A stretch of DNA of 64,000 nucleotides from Betaproteobacteria bacterium (GCA_016868355.1 VGHB01000002.1:1-64000); one strand, 5' to 3'. Shown: positions 9,790 through 19,019, numbered from the stretch's first letter. The notes: generated from the letters alone by a model not told the origin. Program-made: numbers and translations.

Positions 9790-10440
9790 TCAGGTCCCGC
9801 GGCCGATCAGCGACGGGTGTGGGTTTGCGCTCACTTCACCTGCGACTCCATCGGTGAGTGGGTCCAGCCCGGCCAGCCGCATCAGCTCGCACACGGTGGT
9901 CAGCGGCAGACCAATCAGCGCGGTGGGGTCGCTTGACTGCACGCTGTGCAACAAGGTGATGCCCAGGCCTTCGCTCTTGGCGCTGCCGGCGCAGTCATAG
10001 GGCTGTTCGCGCCGCAAATAGTTTTCGATTTCCGTATCGCTGAGCCCCCGAAAGCGCACCACCACCGGGCTCAGGCGCACCTCAGCGATACCGCTGGCTT
10101 GGCGCACCACCGCCACCGCGGTTTGGAACACGACGCTGTGCCCGCTCATGGCGCGCAGCTGTTGCACCGCGCGCTCGTGGGTAAGCGGCTTGCCGATGGC
10201 CTGGCCGTTCAGGTCGGCCACTTGATCAGAGCCGATCACCACCGCCGTGGGGTGGCGCTGAGCCACCGCGTGGGCCTTTTGCAGGGCCAGGCGCTGCGCC
10301 AGCGCGGCTGGGGTTTCGCCCGCCGGCAGGGGTGTTTCGTCCACGCCTGGAGCTTCTACTGCGAATGGCACCTGCAGCCGCTCCAGCAGTTCACGCCGAT
10401 AGCGCGAGGTGGAGGCCAGGATCAGTGCGGGCGCCGTCAT
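9790..10440 (-). CDS. yceF: Maf-family nucleotide pyrophosphatase, YceF type
   Basis: 216 residues from the ATG at 10440; the open frame continues upstream but would overlap the divergent yceD start. Maf proteins hydrolyse modified or non-canonical nucleoside triphosphates; the YceF branch prefers 7-methyl-GTP. Diagnostic pieces are LILASTSRYRRELLE, the central VIGSDQVADLNG, the GKPLT motif and YDCAGSAKSEGLGI. The Asp in GSDQ is the expected catalytic base. It forms a pair with the downstream methyltransferase. Confidence 0.93.
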   Translation of the reverse strand: MTAPALILASTSRYRRELLERLQVPFAVEAPGVDETPLPAGETPAALAQRLALQKAHAVAQRHPTAVVIGSDQVADLNGQAIGKPLTHERAVQQLRAMSGHSVVFQTAVAVVRQASGIAEVRLSPVVVRFRGLSDTEIENYLRREQPYDCAGSAKSEGLGITLLHSVQSSDPTALIGLPLTTVCELMRLAGLDPLTDGVAGEVSANPHPSLIGRGT

Positions 10441-10487
10441 GTGTGAATTGTGGCTCAGGGCTACACTGAAACCCTTCGGTACGCAGC

Positions 10488-11081
10488 ATGCCCCGCAGCC
10501 CACGTCCCTCCGCGGCGAAAGCCCTCAACCCCCTGCGCCTGGACTTGGCGGCCGTTGCAGACCGGGGTGAGCCTCTCACGGGTGAGTGGCCCTTAGGACA
10601 GTTTGTTCGCCTGCAGGAAGTGGGCGAGCCGACCCAGCCGGCGGAGGCCCAGCTGCATTGGCACGCTACCGCCGAATACCGCCCCGTGCGTGGCGGCCAG
10701 CCCGAGCTGTGGCTGCACCTGACCCTGAACACCACCGTGCAGCGCACCTGCCAGCGTTGCCTGCAGCCGGTGGCCTTATCCCTGGCGCTTGAGCGTGACT
10801 TCCTGTTTGCCCCCACTGAAGCCCAGGCCCAAGCCTGGGATGCCGAGCGCGACGACGCCGATGTGCTGGTGCTGAGCCCATCGCTGAACCTGCTCGAGTT
10901 GGCCGAAGACGAGATCTTGTTGGCCTTGCCCCTGGTACCCCGGCACGATATCTGTCCCCAGCCGCTGGTGGCGCCCACGGGTGAGCCCAGAGCGCAGGGC
11001 CAAGGCGCTCAATTGTCGCCGGTAGGGGCCAAAAGTGACAATCCCTTCGCCATCCTGGCCCAACTCAAGCGCCGGCACTGA
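10488..11081 (+). CDS. yceD: YceD family protein (DUF177), large-subunit rRNA accumulation protein
   Basis: 197 residues. YceD sits immediately upstream of rpmF in most bacteria, and E. coli YceD is needed for normal 23S rRNA accumulation. The conserved piece TVQRTCQRCLQPV, with its CxxC, is present near residue 85, followed by an acidic segment and the conserved EDEILLALPLVPRH. The C-terminal PFAILAQLKRR is typical. The ATG at 10488 lies 47 bases from the divergent yceF start, so both promoters must be packed in or overlap the genes. Linked to rpmF and plsX downstream. Confidence 0.92.
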   Translation: MPRSPRPSAAKALNPLRLDLAAVADRGEPLTGEWPLGQFVRLQEVGEPTQPAEAQLHWHATAEYRPVRGGQPELWLHLTLNTTVQRTCQRCLQPVALSLALERDFLFAPTEAQAQAWDAERDDADVLVLSPSLNLLELAEDEILLALPLVPRHDICPQPLVAPTGEPRAQGQGAQLSPVGAKSDNPFAILAQLKRRH

Positions 11082-11174
11082 GCCCGATGGGCTTGCCGGC
11101 TCGCACCCAAGCCCCCCTGCACTACAATCAGAGGCTTTTCGCCAACCGGGTTTTCCGGTCCACCTGGAGCAATC

Positions 11175-11357
11175 ATGGCCGTTCAGCAAAACAAGAAGTC
11201 GCCCTCCAAGCGCGGCATGCACCGTTCGCATAACGCGCTGGGTTTGCCAGGCACCGCCATCGAGCCCACCACGGGCGAGGTGCATCTGCGCCACCACATT
11301 AGCCCCACGGGCTTCTACCGCGGCCGCAAGGTGCTCAAGTCCAAGGCTGACGCCTGA
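11175..11357 (+). CDS. rpmF: 50S ribosomal protein L32
   Basis: 60 residues, standard size. The sequence [19 protein letters not shown] is the unmistakable L32 start. This is the zinc-free form: the C-terminal cysteines of the zinc-binding type are absent. A spaced ribosome binding site (ACCTGGAG, about 11157-11170) precedes the ATG. A TACAAT element at 11123-11128 could be a -10 box, but no good -35 is in register. The yceD-rpmF-plsX-fab order is conserved widely. Confidence 0.97.
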   Translation: MAVQQNKKSPSKRGMHRSHNALGLPGTAIEPTTGEVHLRHHISPTGFYRGRKVLKSKADA

Positions 11358-11408
11358 GGTTTCGCCCGTTCCGCTCGTGAGCGTGAACCGAAACCAATGA
11401 ACTGACCC

Positions 11409-12593
11409 GTGTCGAGCGCGCAACCGCTGGACACCGTCCGCCTGTCGGTGGACGTCATGGGAGGTGACCACGGACCGTCGGTCACCCTACCCGCCTGCCG
11501 GTCTTTTCTAGACCGCCACCCCAAGGCTGAGCTGATTTTGGTGGGAACCGAGTCGGCACTGGCCATCGCCCGTGCCTGGCCCCGAACCACCTGTGTGGCG
11601 GCTACCGAAGTGGTGACCATGGAAGACTCGGTGGAGGTGGCGTTGCGCAAAAAGCGCGATTCTTCGATGCGCGTGGCTATCAGCCAAGTTAAGGCCGGCC
11701 CAGGGGAAGAGGGCGCCGCCCAAGGGCCTGTTGCACCGGCGGCTCACGCCTGCGTTTCGGCCGGCAACACGGGTGCGTTGATGGCCGTGGCCCGATATGT
11801 GTTGAAAACCCTGGAGGGCATCGACCGCCCGGCCATTGCCGCGGTGATGCCCACGCAAGCCGACGGCTACACCACGGTGCTCGACCTGGGCGCCAATGTC
11901 GACTGCAGTGCTGAACACTTGCTGCAATTCGCCCTGATGGGCAGCGCCCTGGTCACCGCCACCCAGGGCACGGCGCAACCCACCGTGGGCCTGCTCAACA
12001 TCGGCGAAGAGGCGATCAAGGGCAGCGAGGTGATCAAGGAAGCGGCTGAGCGGCTGCGCTCAGCGCACGCAGCAGGCCACCTGAACTTCCATGGCAATGT
12101 GGAAGGCAACGACATCTACAAAGGCACCACCGATGTGGTGGTGTGCGACGGTTTCGTGGGCAATGTGCTGCTCAAAACCTCTGAAGGGCTGGCGGCGATG
12201 TTGAGCCAGTTCATCAAACAAGAATTCACCCGCAACGCCTACAGCAAGCTGGCCGCGCTGATTGCGCTGCCGGTGCTCAATCACTTCAAGCGCCGCGTGG
12301 ACCATCGCCGCTACAACGGCGCGGCCCTGTTGGGCTTGCGCGGCCTGGTGTTCAAGAGCCACGGCTCGGCCGACGCCTATGCCTTTGAGCATGCCTTGCG
12401 CCGCGCGCATGACGCGGCGCGCAACCAATTGCTGCAGCGTGTGGAGGCGGGTATTGCCGCTGCCGTGACGCAAGCTGCGGCTGCTTCAGGCGCTGCCTCG
12501 GCTGTGGTGAACGCGGCGGTCATCGCTGCCGCCCCGGCAGCATCGGCTGCTGCAGCTTCTGTGGCCTCTCCTGCGGCAGCCAGCGCCGGATGA
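11409..12593 (+). CDS. plsX: Phosphate acyltransferase PlsX
   Basis: 394 residues from a GTG start at 11409. PlsX makes acyl-phosphate from acyl-ACP, feeding PlsY in phospholipid synthesis. Signature stretches are [13 protein letters not shown] at the N terminus, [22 protein letters not shown] and [17 protein letters not shown]. Length is 40-50 residues above the family norm because of an Ala-rich tail (about residues 350-394: runs of Ala with Ser, Val, Pro) with no known role. The stop overlaps the fabH start by 4 bases. Confidence 0.95.
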   Translation: MSSAQPLDTVRLSVDVMGGDHGPSVTLPACRSFLDRHPKAELILVGTESALAIARAWPRTTCVAATEVVTMEDSVEVALRKKRDSSMRVAISQVKAGPGEEGAAQGPVAPAAHACVSAGNTGALMAVARYVLKTLEGIDRPAIAAVMPTQADGYTTVLDLGANVDCSAEHLLQFALMGSALVTATQGTAQPTVGLLNIGEEAIKGSEVIKEAAERLRSAHAAGHLNFHGNVEGNDIYKGTTDVVVCDGFVGNVLLKTSEGLAAMLSQFIKQEFTRNAYSKLAALIALPVLNHFKRRVDHRRYNGAALLGLRGLVFKSHGSADAYAFEHALRRAHDAARNQLLQRVEAGIAAAVTQAAAASGAASAVVNAAVIAAAPAASAAAASVASPAAASAG

Positions 12594-13657
12594 CCTTGCC
12601 CGTGAACGCTCCCCGCACAAGCCGTATAACCGGCACCGGCGGCTACCTGCCCCCGCGCCGCTTGAGCAACGCTGAGCTGGCCACGCAACTGGCGCAGCAG
12701 GGCATTGAAACGTCAGACGAGTGGATCGCCGCGCGCACCGGCATTCGGGCCCGTCACTTCGTTGACGACGGCGTGGTGTGCAGCGACCTGGCCGAACAAG
12801 CTGCTCGCCGTGCCCTGCAGGCCGCCAGCGTGGGCCCGCAAGACATTGACCTCATCATCGTGGCCACCTCCACGCCCGATATGGTGTTTCCGTCCACGGC
12901 GTCCATCCTGCAGGGCAAGCTGGGCATCACCAGTGGCGCGCCGGCCTTTGATGTGCAGGCGGTTTGCTCGGGTTTTGTCTACGCGCTCACCGTGGCTGAT
13001 TCGCTGATCCGCACCGGCACCGCGCGCCGCGCGCTGGTGATCGGCGCCGAGGTGTTCTCGCGCATCCTCGACTTTAAGGACCGCACCACCTGCGTGCTCT
13101 TTGGCGATGGCGCAGGTGCGGTGGTGCTGGAAGCCGTGGACGCTGCGGCGGCCCCGTCCCCAGGTGCAGCCGGTGGCCATACAGCACCCGCAGGCGCCGA
13201 CGCCGGGCCCCGCGTGGGCATCCTGTCCACCGACTTGCATGCCGACGGCCGCCATGTGGGCATCCTGTGCACCCCGGGCACTGTTAGCTGTGGCCAGGTG
13301 CTGGGCGACCCCACCCTCAAGATGGACGGCCAGGCGGTCTACAAGATGGCGGTGAGGGTGCTGGAAGAAGCCGCGCGCGCGGCCCTGGACAAAGCTGGTG
13401 CCACCGAGGCCGACATCGACTTCCTCATACCGCACCAGGCCAACATCCGCATCATGCAAAGCACCGCGCGCAAACTCAAGCTCGGTGAAGACCGTGTGAT
13501 CGTCACCGTAGACCAGCATGGCAACACCAGCGCGGCCTCCATTCCCCTGGCCCTGGACGTGGCGGTGCGCGATGGCCGCATTCAGCGCGGCCACCGCCTG
13601 ATGCTCGAAGGCGTGGGCGGCGGCTTCACCTGGGGCGCGGTGTACCTTGTTTTTTGA
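12590..13657 (+). CDS. fabH: Beta-ketoacyl-ACP synthase III
   Basis: 355 residues. FabH condenses acetyl-CoA with malonyl-ACP to begin fatty acid synthesis. The Cys-His-Asn active site is present: Cys in [13 protein letters not shown], His in PHQANIRIM, Asn in GNTSAASIP. The C-terminal [13 protein letters not shown] is typical. Compared with the ~317-residue E. coli enzyme it has a loose Ala/Pro/Gly insertion near residues 183-206, just before [12 protein letters not shown], probably a surface loop. It overlaps plsX by 4 bases and is 3 bases from fabD. Confidence 0.96.
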   Translation: MTLPVNAPRTSRITGTGGYLPPRRLSNAELATQLAQQGIETSDEWIAARTGIRARHFVDDGVVCSDLAEQAARRALQAASVGPQDIDLIIVATSTPDMVFPSTASILQGKLGITSGAPAFDVQAVCSGFVYALTVADSLIRTGTARRALVIGAEVFSRILDFKDRTTCVLFGDGAGAVVLEAVDAAAAPSPGAAGGHTAPAGADAGPRVGILSTDLHADGRHVGILCTPGTVSCGQVLGDPTLKMDGQAVYKMAVRVLEEAARAALDKAGATEADIDFLIPHQANIRIMQSTARKLKLGEDRVIVTVDQHGNTSAASIPLALDVAVRDGRIQRGHRLMLEGVGGGFTWGAVYLVF

Positions 13658-13660
13658 ACC

Positions 13661-14599
13661 ATGAAACCATTTGCTTTCGTTTTTCCGGGGCAGGGCTCGC
13701 AGTCGGTGGGCATGCTCGATGCCTGGGGCGACCACCCCGCGGTGGCCCAAACCCTGGTCGAGGCCTCAGAGGCGTTGAATGAAGATATCGGCGTGCTGAT
13801 CAAGGCCGGCCCCAAGGAACAGCTCGACCTTACCGCCAACACCCAACCGGTGATGCTGGCGGCGGCCGTTGCCTGCTACCGCGCTTGGCGTGCCGAAGGC
13901 GGCGAAGCGCCGCAAGCCGTGGCCGGGCACTCGCTGGGCGAATATTCCGCCCTGGTGGCCGCAGGGGCCCTGACCCTGGCGCAGGCCGTGCCTTTGGTGC
14001 GCCTGCGCGCGCAGGCCATGCAGGAAGCCGTACCGGTGGGTGTGGGTGCCATGGCCGCCATTTTGGGTTTGGACGCGGCCGTGGTGGTGGAAGGCTGTCG
14101 TGAAGCGGCCGCTGCCAGCGGCGAGGTGGTGGAGGCCGCCAACTTCAACGACCCCGAGCAGATCGTCATTGCGGGCACCAAGTCGGCCGTAGACGCTGCC
14201 TGTGAGGTGCTCAAGGCCAAAGGCGCCAAGCGTGCGCTGCCCCTGGCGGTGTCGGCGCCCTTTCATTCCAGCCTGATGAAGCCCGCTGCCGAACGTTTGA
14301 AGGTGGCCCTCGATGGGGTGGCCCTTCAGAGCCCGGCCATCGCGGTGGTCAACAACATCGACGTGTCCGCCCCCACGGGGGTGGCCGAGATCAAAGATGC
14401 CCTATACCGTCAGGCTTTTGGTCCGGTGCGCTGGACAGAGGTGGTCGGTGCCCTCAAGGCCCGCGGCTTGCTGCATATCGTGGAATGCGGCCCGGGCAAG
14501 GTGCTCGCCGGCATGGTCAAGCGCATCGACGCCGACCTGCAGTCGGCCACCCTGCTTGATCCGGCCACCTTGCAGACGACGAAGGAACTTCTGGCATGA
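13661..14599 (+). CDS. fabD: Malonyl-CoA:ACP transacylase
   Basis: 312 residues, normal. FabD moves malonyl groups from CoA to ACP. Motifs: VFPGQGSQSVGM near the N terminus, the nucleophile elbow AGHSLGEYSAL (catalytic Ser), Arg in LVRLRAQAMQ, and the catalytic His in SAPFHSSLMKPA. GPGKVLAGMVKRI closes the domain. It overlaps fabG by 4 bases in the fab operon. Confidence 0.97.
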   Translation: MKPFAFVFPGQGSQSVGMLDAWGDHPAVAQTLVEASEALNEDIGVLIKAGPKEQLDLTANTQPVMLAAAVACYRAWRAEGGEAPQAVAGHSLGEYSALVAAGALTLAQAVPLVRLRAQAMQEAVPVGVGAMAAILGLDAAVVVEGCREAAAASGEVVEAANFNDPEQIVIAGTKSAVDAACEVLKAKGAKRALPLAVSAPFHSSLMKPAAERLKVALDGVALQSPAIAVVNNIDVSAPTGVAEIKDALYRQAFGPVRWTEVVGALKARGLLHIVECGPGKVLAGMVKRIDADLQSATLLDPATLQTTKELLA

Positions 14600-15417
14600 G
14601 CGACGCCACCCCCTGTTATGAGGGGCAGATTGCCCTGGTCACCGGCGCCACCCGCGGCATTGGCCGCGCCATTGCGCTGGAATTGGCCAGGCGCGGCGTG
14701 ACGGTCGTGGGTACGGCCACCACTGAAGCCGGGGCGGCTTCTATCAGCCAGGCGTTGGCGGTGGTGGCCGGTGCGGGAGCGGATGCGCCACAAGGGCTGG
14801 GCCGCCAGGGCGGCCAGGGCGGCCAGGGCGGCCAGGGTGGCCAGGGCATTTGCCTGAACGTCACCGACGGCGCCGCGCTCGACGCTGCCATCCAGGGCGT
14901 CGTCACGCAGCATGGCGCCCTGCACATTCTGGTCAATAACGCCGGCATCACCCGCGACATGCTGGCCATGCGCCTCAAAGATGAAGACTGGGAAGCGGTG
15001 ATCGACACCAACCTCAAGGCGGTGTTCCGCGCCAGCCGCGCGGTGATGCGCCCCATGATGAAGCAGCGCTATGGCCGCATCGTCAACATCACCTCGGTGG
15101 TGGGCGCCGCGGGCAACCCGGGCCAGGCCAACTACGCCGCGGCCAAGGCCGGCGTGGCCGGCATGACCCGCGCCCTGGCCCGTGAATTGGGCAGTCGCAA
15201 CATCACCGTCAATTGCGTGGCCCCGGGTTTCATCGCCACCGACATGACCGACGCGCTCACGCAAGACCAGAAAAAGGCCCTATTGGCCGGTGTGCCATTG
15301 GGCCGCTTGGGCTCGACCGAAGACGTCGCCGCCGCGGTGGCCTTTTTGGCTTCGCCGCAGGCGGGCTACATCACCGGCACTGAACTGCATGTCAATGGCG
15401 GCATGTTCATGAACTGA
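14596..15417 (+). CDS. fabG: 3-oxoacyl-ACP reductase with a repeat insertion
   Basis: 273 residues; FabG is usually 244-250. It reduces beta-ketoacyl-ACP with NADPH. Short-chain dehydrogenase motifs are intact: VTGATRGIGRAIA for cofactor, NNAGITRD, the catalytic Ser in VNITSVVGAAG and Tyr/Lys in NYAAAKAGVAG, ending ITGTELHVNGGMFMN. The extra length lies between the second helix and the strand before LNVTD (about residues 58-86) and includes five copies of a 9-nt unit coding Gly-Gln-Gly. Since catalytic parts are intact the enzyme should be active, and the enzyme is normally essential. Confidence 0.95.
   Translation: MSDATPCYEGQIALVTGATRGIGRAIALELARRGVTVVGTATTEAGAASISQALAVVAGAGADAPQGLGRQGGQGGQGGQGGQGICLNVTDGAALDAAIQGVVTQHGALHILVNNAGITRDMLAMRLKDEDWEAVIDTNLKAVFRASRAVMRPMMKQRYGRIVNITSVVGAAGNPGQANYAAAKAGVAGMTRALARELGSRNITVNCVAPGFIATDMTDALTQDQKKALLAGVPLGRLGSTEDVAAAVAFLASPQAGYITGTELHVNGGMFMN
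14803..14847 (+). repeat. Five 9-bp tandem repeats inside fabG
   Basis: Five consecutive 9-bp units, consensus GGCCAGGGC (first unit starts CGC, fourth ends in T), in frame with fabG. They encode Arg-Gln-Gly then four Gly-Gln-Gly. A 9-bp unit allows copy-number change by slippage without breaking the frame. Confidence 0.9.
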
Positions 15418-15512
15418 AGCAAGGCCCCGGGCCAGGCCCGACCGGTCGTCGCCCCAGGGGGCATCGTAGAATCCGGGCCAGTCTTTGAACTATCCCATCC
15501 ATTGGGGGACAC

Positions 15513-15752
15513 ATGAGCGACATCGAAGCACGCGTCAAGAAAATCATCGCCGAACAACTGGGTGTTCCCGAAGAGGATGTCGCCAACGAAAAGGCCTTCG
15601 TGGCTGATCTGGGTGCCGACTCGCTGGACACCGTGGAGCTGGTGATGGCGCTTGAGGACGAGTTCGGCATCGAGATTCCGGATGAAGAGGCCGAGAAGAT
15701 CACCACAGTGCAACTGGCCATCGACTACGCGGTCAAGCACCAGAAGGCCTGA
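15513..15752 (+). CDS. acpP: Acyl carrier protein
   Basis: 79 residues, acidic, four-helix carrier. The Ser in [12 protein letters not shown] takes the 4'-phosphopantetheine arm, added by the AcpS encoded at 27127. The start [17 protein letters not shown] is typical. A strong ribosome binding site (TGGGGGACAC) ends 1 base before the ATG, as expected for a highly expressed protein. A TAGAAT element at 15467-15472 could be a -10 box for a dedicated acpP promoter; the -35 is poor. Confidence 0.98.
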   Translation: MSDIEARVKKIIAEQLGVPEEDVANEKAFVADLGADSLDTVELVMALEDEFGIEIPDEEAEKITTVQLAIDYAVKHQKA

Positions 15753-15760
15753 TTGTTCGC

Positions 15761-17005
15761 ATGAGCCGCCGCCGAGTGGTTGTCACCGGGTTGGGGCACA
15801 TCAGCCCGGTGGGCAACACGGTTGCCGAAGGCTGGGCCAACCTCACGGCGGGCCGCTCGGGCATCGGCAATATCACGCGTTTTGACGCCTCAGCCTGGGC
15901 TTGCCGCTTTGCCGGCGAGGTCAAGGGCTTCGACATCGCCCAGTACATCCCGGCCAAAGAAGCGCGCCACATGGACACCTTCATCCATTACGGCATGGCG
16001 GCGTCCATACAGGCGGTGCGCGACGCGGGTTTGCCGGGCAAAGACGAACTCAACGAAGAGCAGGCCGAACGCATCGGCGTGATGGTGGGCTCGGGCATCG
16101 GCGGCTTGCCAATGATCGAACAGACGCAGAAGGACTGCCTCGAGCGGGGCCCCCGCCGTATTTCGCCCTTTTTCGTGCCAGCTTCGATCATCAACATGAT
16201 CTCGGGTCATGTGTCTATTCACCATGGCTTTACCGGCCCGAACCTGGCGGTGGTCACGGCCTGTACCACGGGCCTGCACTGCATTGGTCAGGCCGCACGC
16301 ATGATCGAGTACGGCGACGCCGACGTGATGGTGGCCGGGGGCGCTGAAAGCACCGTCTCCCCCTTGGGCATCGGCGGCTTTGCAGCCGCGCGCGCGCTGT
16401 CCACCCGAAACGAAGACCCGGCCACCGCGTCCCGCCCCTGGGACAAAGACCGTGACGGCTTCGTGCTGGGCGAGGGCGCAGGCGTGCTGGTGCTCGAAGA
16501 GTATGAACACGCCAAGGCCCGCGGCGCCAAGATCTACGCGGAACTGGCGGGCTTTGGCATGGGCAGCGACGCCTTCCACATGACCGCGCCCAATGTAGAC
16601 GGCCCCAAACGCGCCATCAAGGCCGCGCTGCGCAACGCCGGTATCAACGCCGACCAGGTTCAGTATGTGAACGCGCACGGCACGTCCACCCCGCTGGGCG
16701 ACGTGAACGAAACCAACGCCATCAAGTTGGCCCTGGGCGACCACGCGCTTCGTGTGGTGGTGAATTCCACCAAATCGATGACCGGCCACCTCTTGGGTGG
16801 CGCCGGTGGCATCGAATCGGTGTTCACCGTGTTGGCGTTGCACCATCATGTTTCGCCCCCCACCATCAACATCTTCAACCAGGACCCCGAATGCGACCTG
16901 GACTACTGCGCCGGCACGGCGCGGGACATGAAGATCGATGTGGCGATGAAGAATAACTTCGGCTTCGGCGGCACCAACGGCACTCTGGTGTTCCGCCGCA
17001 TCTGA
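15761..17005 (+). CDS. fabF: Beta-ketoacyl-ACP synthase II
   Basis: 414 residues, normal. FabF elongates acyl-ACP with malonyl-ACP and is the enzyme active on palmitoleoyl-ACP. The Cys-His-His active site is visible: Cys in VVTACTTGLHCIG, His in NAHGTSTPLGD, His in TKSMTGHLLGGAGG. It begins MSRRRVVVTGLGHISPVGN and ends NNFGFGGTNGTLVFRR. Eight bases separate it from acpP. Confidence 0.97.
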   Translation: MSRRRVVVTGLGHISPVGNTVAEGWANLTAGRSGIGNITRFDASAWACRFAGEVKGFDIAQYIPAKEARHMDTFIHYGMAASIQAVRDAGLPGKDELNEEQAERIGVMVGSGIGGLPMIEQTQKDCLERGPRRISPFFVPASIINMISGHVSIHHGFTGPNLAVVTACTTGLHCIGQAARMIEYGDADVMVAGGAESTVSPLGIGGFAAARALSTRNEDPATASRPWDKDRDGFVLGEGAGVLVLEEYEHAKARGAKIYAELAGFGMGSDAFHMTAPNVDGPKRAIKAALRNAGINADQVQYVNAHGTSTPLGDVNETNAIKLALGDHALRVVVNSTKSMTGHLLGGAGGIESVFTVLALHHHVSPPTINIFNQDPECDLDYCAGTARDMKIDVAMKNNFGFGGTNGTLVFRRI

Positions 17006-17024
17006 ACCCAGCACCCAACGGGTC

Positions 17025-17558
17025 GTGAGGCGGCCCCCCACCCTTGAATGGCAGGTTCCACCGGAGCCTATTCCCTATTGGGCTGCGCGAAGCTTGCCGG
17101 CCGCGGCCCTGGCCCTGCTGCTGCACACCGCCTTGGCCTGGTGGTGGGCGTGTAATGAATCCACCCCGGCGGCGCCATGGCTTTGGGCCTTGGAAATTGG
17201 CTGCATTACTGTAGCTGCTTGCCTGTGCATCTGGGGCTGCACCCGCCGCGGTGTACCCGCTTGGGGCCTACGCTTTGACGGTGAGCACTGGCACTGGTGG
17301 CGCACTGCGGCACCGGGAAGCGCGCCAGATGCAAGTGGGGCGGTCTTGGGTACCTGCGGCAGCGGCCAGCTGCGCCTGGCGCTGGCCTGCGGCCCTTGGT
17401 ATTTGCTGCGCGCACAGGCAGCGGGGCAGGGGCGGCCGGTGTGGATTTGGCTGCGCCCCACAGCCCTGCGCGCACCCACGGCCCCCCATGTACCCGCCCG
17501 CCTTCAGGTGCAAGAACGCCTTGCCGCGCAGTTGCGCACGCTGCTGAACTGGTCATGA
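17025..17558 (+). CDS. Uncharacterised membrane-anchored protein between fabF and rpoE
   Basis: 177 residues from a GTG start; not recognised as a named family. Two hydrophobic segments near residues 25-45 (LPAAALALLLHTALAWWWA) and 50-72 (WLWALEIGCITVAACLCIW) suggest two membrane helices with a soluble C-terminal part rich in Trp and Arg. That layout resembles short YgfX/CptA-like membrane proteins, but I see no decisive motif. Its stop codon overlaps the rpoE ATG, so it is translationally coupled to the sigma factor. The frame is well supported by its tight fit between two certain genes. Start choice is uncertain. Confidence 0.7.
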   Translation: MRRPPTLEWQVPPEPIPYWAARSLPAAALALLLHTALAWWWACNESTPAAPWLWALEIGCITVAACLCIWGCTRRGVPAWGLRFDGEHWHWWRTAAPGSAPDASGAVLGTCGSGQLRLALACGPWYLLRAQAAGQGRPVWIWLRPTALRAPTAPHVPARLQVQERLAAQLRTLLNWS

Positions 17559-18175
17559 GCCAAACGCCGGCCAACGACAGCGACCTGGCGCTCGTGCAGC
17601 GGGTGCAGCGAGGCGATGTGCGCGCTTTCGATCTGCTGGTCAGCAAATACCAGCGCCGCGTGGAGCGCCTGATTGGCCGCTTCGTGCGCGACACCGACCT
17701 GGTGCAAGACCTGGCCCAAGAGGCCTTCATCCGTGCCTACAGGGCGCTGCCCGAGTTTCGTGGCGAAAGCGCCTTTTACACCTGGCTGTACCGCATTGCG
17801 GTAAACACCGCCAAAAAGCAGCTGATGGTCTTGGGGCGCGACCCGGTCATCACCGAATCGGCCCTGGCCGAGCGGCGCGAGCGGGAGGATGAAACTTCCG
17901 CGCCGCCGCTGGAACAAAGAGATGAGGAGACTCCCGAAGCGGTGCTCGCCGGCAAGGAAGTGGCGCGGGTGGTCAACGAGGCGATCCAAGCCCTGTCTGA
18001 AGACTTGCGCCAAGCCCTGGTGCTGCGAGAGATCGAAGGTTTGAGTTACGAAGAGATTGCCCAGGTGATGAACTGCCCTGTGGGTACGGTGCGATCGCGC
18101 ATCTTCCGTGCACGCGAGGCCATTGCGCAACGTTTGCGCCCGGTGCTCGACCGGCGTGGCGGTGGGCGTTGGTAA
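17555..18175 (+). CDS. rpoE: RNA polymerase sigma factor RpoE (ECF)
   Basis: 206 residues from the ATG at 17555, overlapping the upstream stop; the longer open frame upstream is an artefact. RpoE directs the envelope stress response. Region 2 shows DLLVSKYQRRVERLIGRFV, DLVQDLAQEAFIRAYRAL and FRGESAFYTWLYRIAVNTAK; region 4 shows LREIEGLSYEEIAQVMNCP-type helix-turn-helix and GTVRSRIFRAREAI. The acidic linker (about residues 105-135) is typical of the betaproteobacterial RpoE. Followed 15 bases later by its anti-sigma gene. Confidence 0.96.
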   Translation: MSQTPANDSDLALVQRVQRGDVRAFDLLVSKYQRRVERLIGRFVRDTDLVQDLAQEAFIRAYRALPEFRGESAFYTWLYRIAVNTAKKQLMVLGRDPVITESALAERREREDETSAPPLEQRDEETPEAVLAGKEVARVVNEAIQALSEDLRQALVLREIEGLSYEEIAQVMNCPVGTVRSRIFRAREAIAQRLRPVLDRRGGGRW

Positions 18176-18190
18176 GAAAGCGAGATCCCG

Positions 18191-18997
18191 ATGAACCCCA
18201 CAGACGACGAGGCCCGAAGGGCGCGGCTATCCGCGGTCATGGACGGGCAGGCCAGCGAGGCCGAGTTACAGCGCTGGCTGTCGTCAGACGCACCACAGCC
18301 CGCCGTGCGCCAGGATTGGCACGCCTACCACCTGGTGGGTGATGCGATGCGTTCGGCAGACCTGGTATCGGACACAGCGCATGACCAGCGGCTGCTGAGC
18401 GCGGTGCGCGCGGCCATCGCCCAAGAGCCGGCGATGCTGGCACCCAAGACCTTGCAAGGCAGCGAGCACCAGCTCAGTCGTGCGCCGCGGGCCCGCTGGC
18501 GGCTGTGGGCCGGCGCGGCTGCTGCCTTGGGCGGGGTGGCGGTCGTGTTGTCAGCCTATGTAGTCACCCGCGTCGACCCGGTGACCTGGGGTGCTGTGGT
18601 GGCTAAGGTCATCGAGCCCATTGGTGATGTGCGCCGCGCTTCGACGGGCGCAGCCTCGTGGTCGGGCGCGCCCGGCGCGCAGGCCGGGGCCGCAGGCGGC
18701 TCGACGGCTGAGGCTGTGGCGATGCCGGCTGCTGGGTTTCGTGAAATTCTGCGATTGCCGCGCGGCCTAGCGGGCAAGCCCCCGGAGTCGGTGCAGGTCT
18801 TGTATTCCAACGGTTCAGCCACCATTTCCGTGTTGGTAGAGCCCTTCAAGGCCGGTGAGCATGTGCCGCACACCGAAAGCTCGGAACGGCTCAACACCCT
18901 AACCGTGCAACGGCAAGGCAACTGGCTTACTCTATCGGGCAACGTGCCATTGAGCACACTACAGCAGATAGCCTCGACGGTGCCGCCCCACCCTTGA
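18191..18997 (+). CDS. rseA: Sigma-E factor negative regulatory protein
   Basis: 268 residues. The N-terminal cytoplasmic domain (about 1-95) matches RseA/MucA: RLSAVMDGQASEAELQRWL and WHAYHLVGDAMRS. One membrane helix follows near residues 104-126 (WAGAAAALGGVAVVLSAYVV), then a periplasmic segment that proteases would cut to free RpoE. The last ~100 residues (PRGLAGKPPESVQVLYSNG, ISVLVEPFKAGE) look like the C-terminal domain of RseB/MucB proteins (sigma-E regulator C-terminal type), so part of RseB's role may be built in. This last point is inference and would need a profile search. Ribosome binding site GAGATCCCG upstream. Confidence 0.85.
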   Translation: MNPTDDEARRARLSAVMDGQASEAELQRWLSSDAPQPAVRQDWHAYHLVGDAMRSADLVSDTAHDQRLLSAVRAAIAQEPAMLAPKTLQGSEHQLSRAPRARWRLWAGAAAALGGVAVVLSAYVVTRVDPVTWGAVVAKVIEPIGDVRRASTGAASWSGAPGAQAGAAGGSTAEAVAMPAAGFREILRLPRGLAGKPPESVQVLYSNGSATISVLVEPFKAGEHVPHTESSERLNTLTVQRQGNWLTLSGNVPLSTLQQIASTVPPHP

Positions 18998-19019
18998 TCC
19001 TACTTTTTGAGTGCCGCCC

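Noticed and set aside
12713-13750. Minus-strand open frame (345 codons) antisense to fabH
   Set aside because: Opposite frame of an unambiguous enzyme gene; His/Gly/Val-rich composition typical of a shadow.
15890-17041. Minus-strand open frame (383 codons) antisense to fabF
   Set aside because: Same reasoning: no motif, exact overlap with a real gene.
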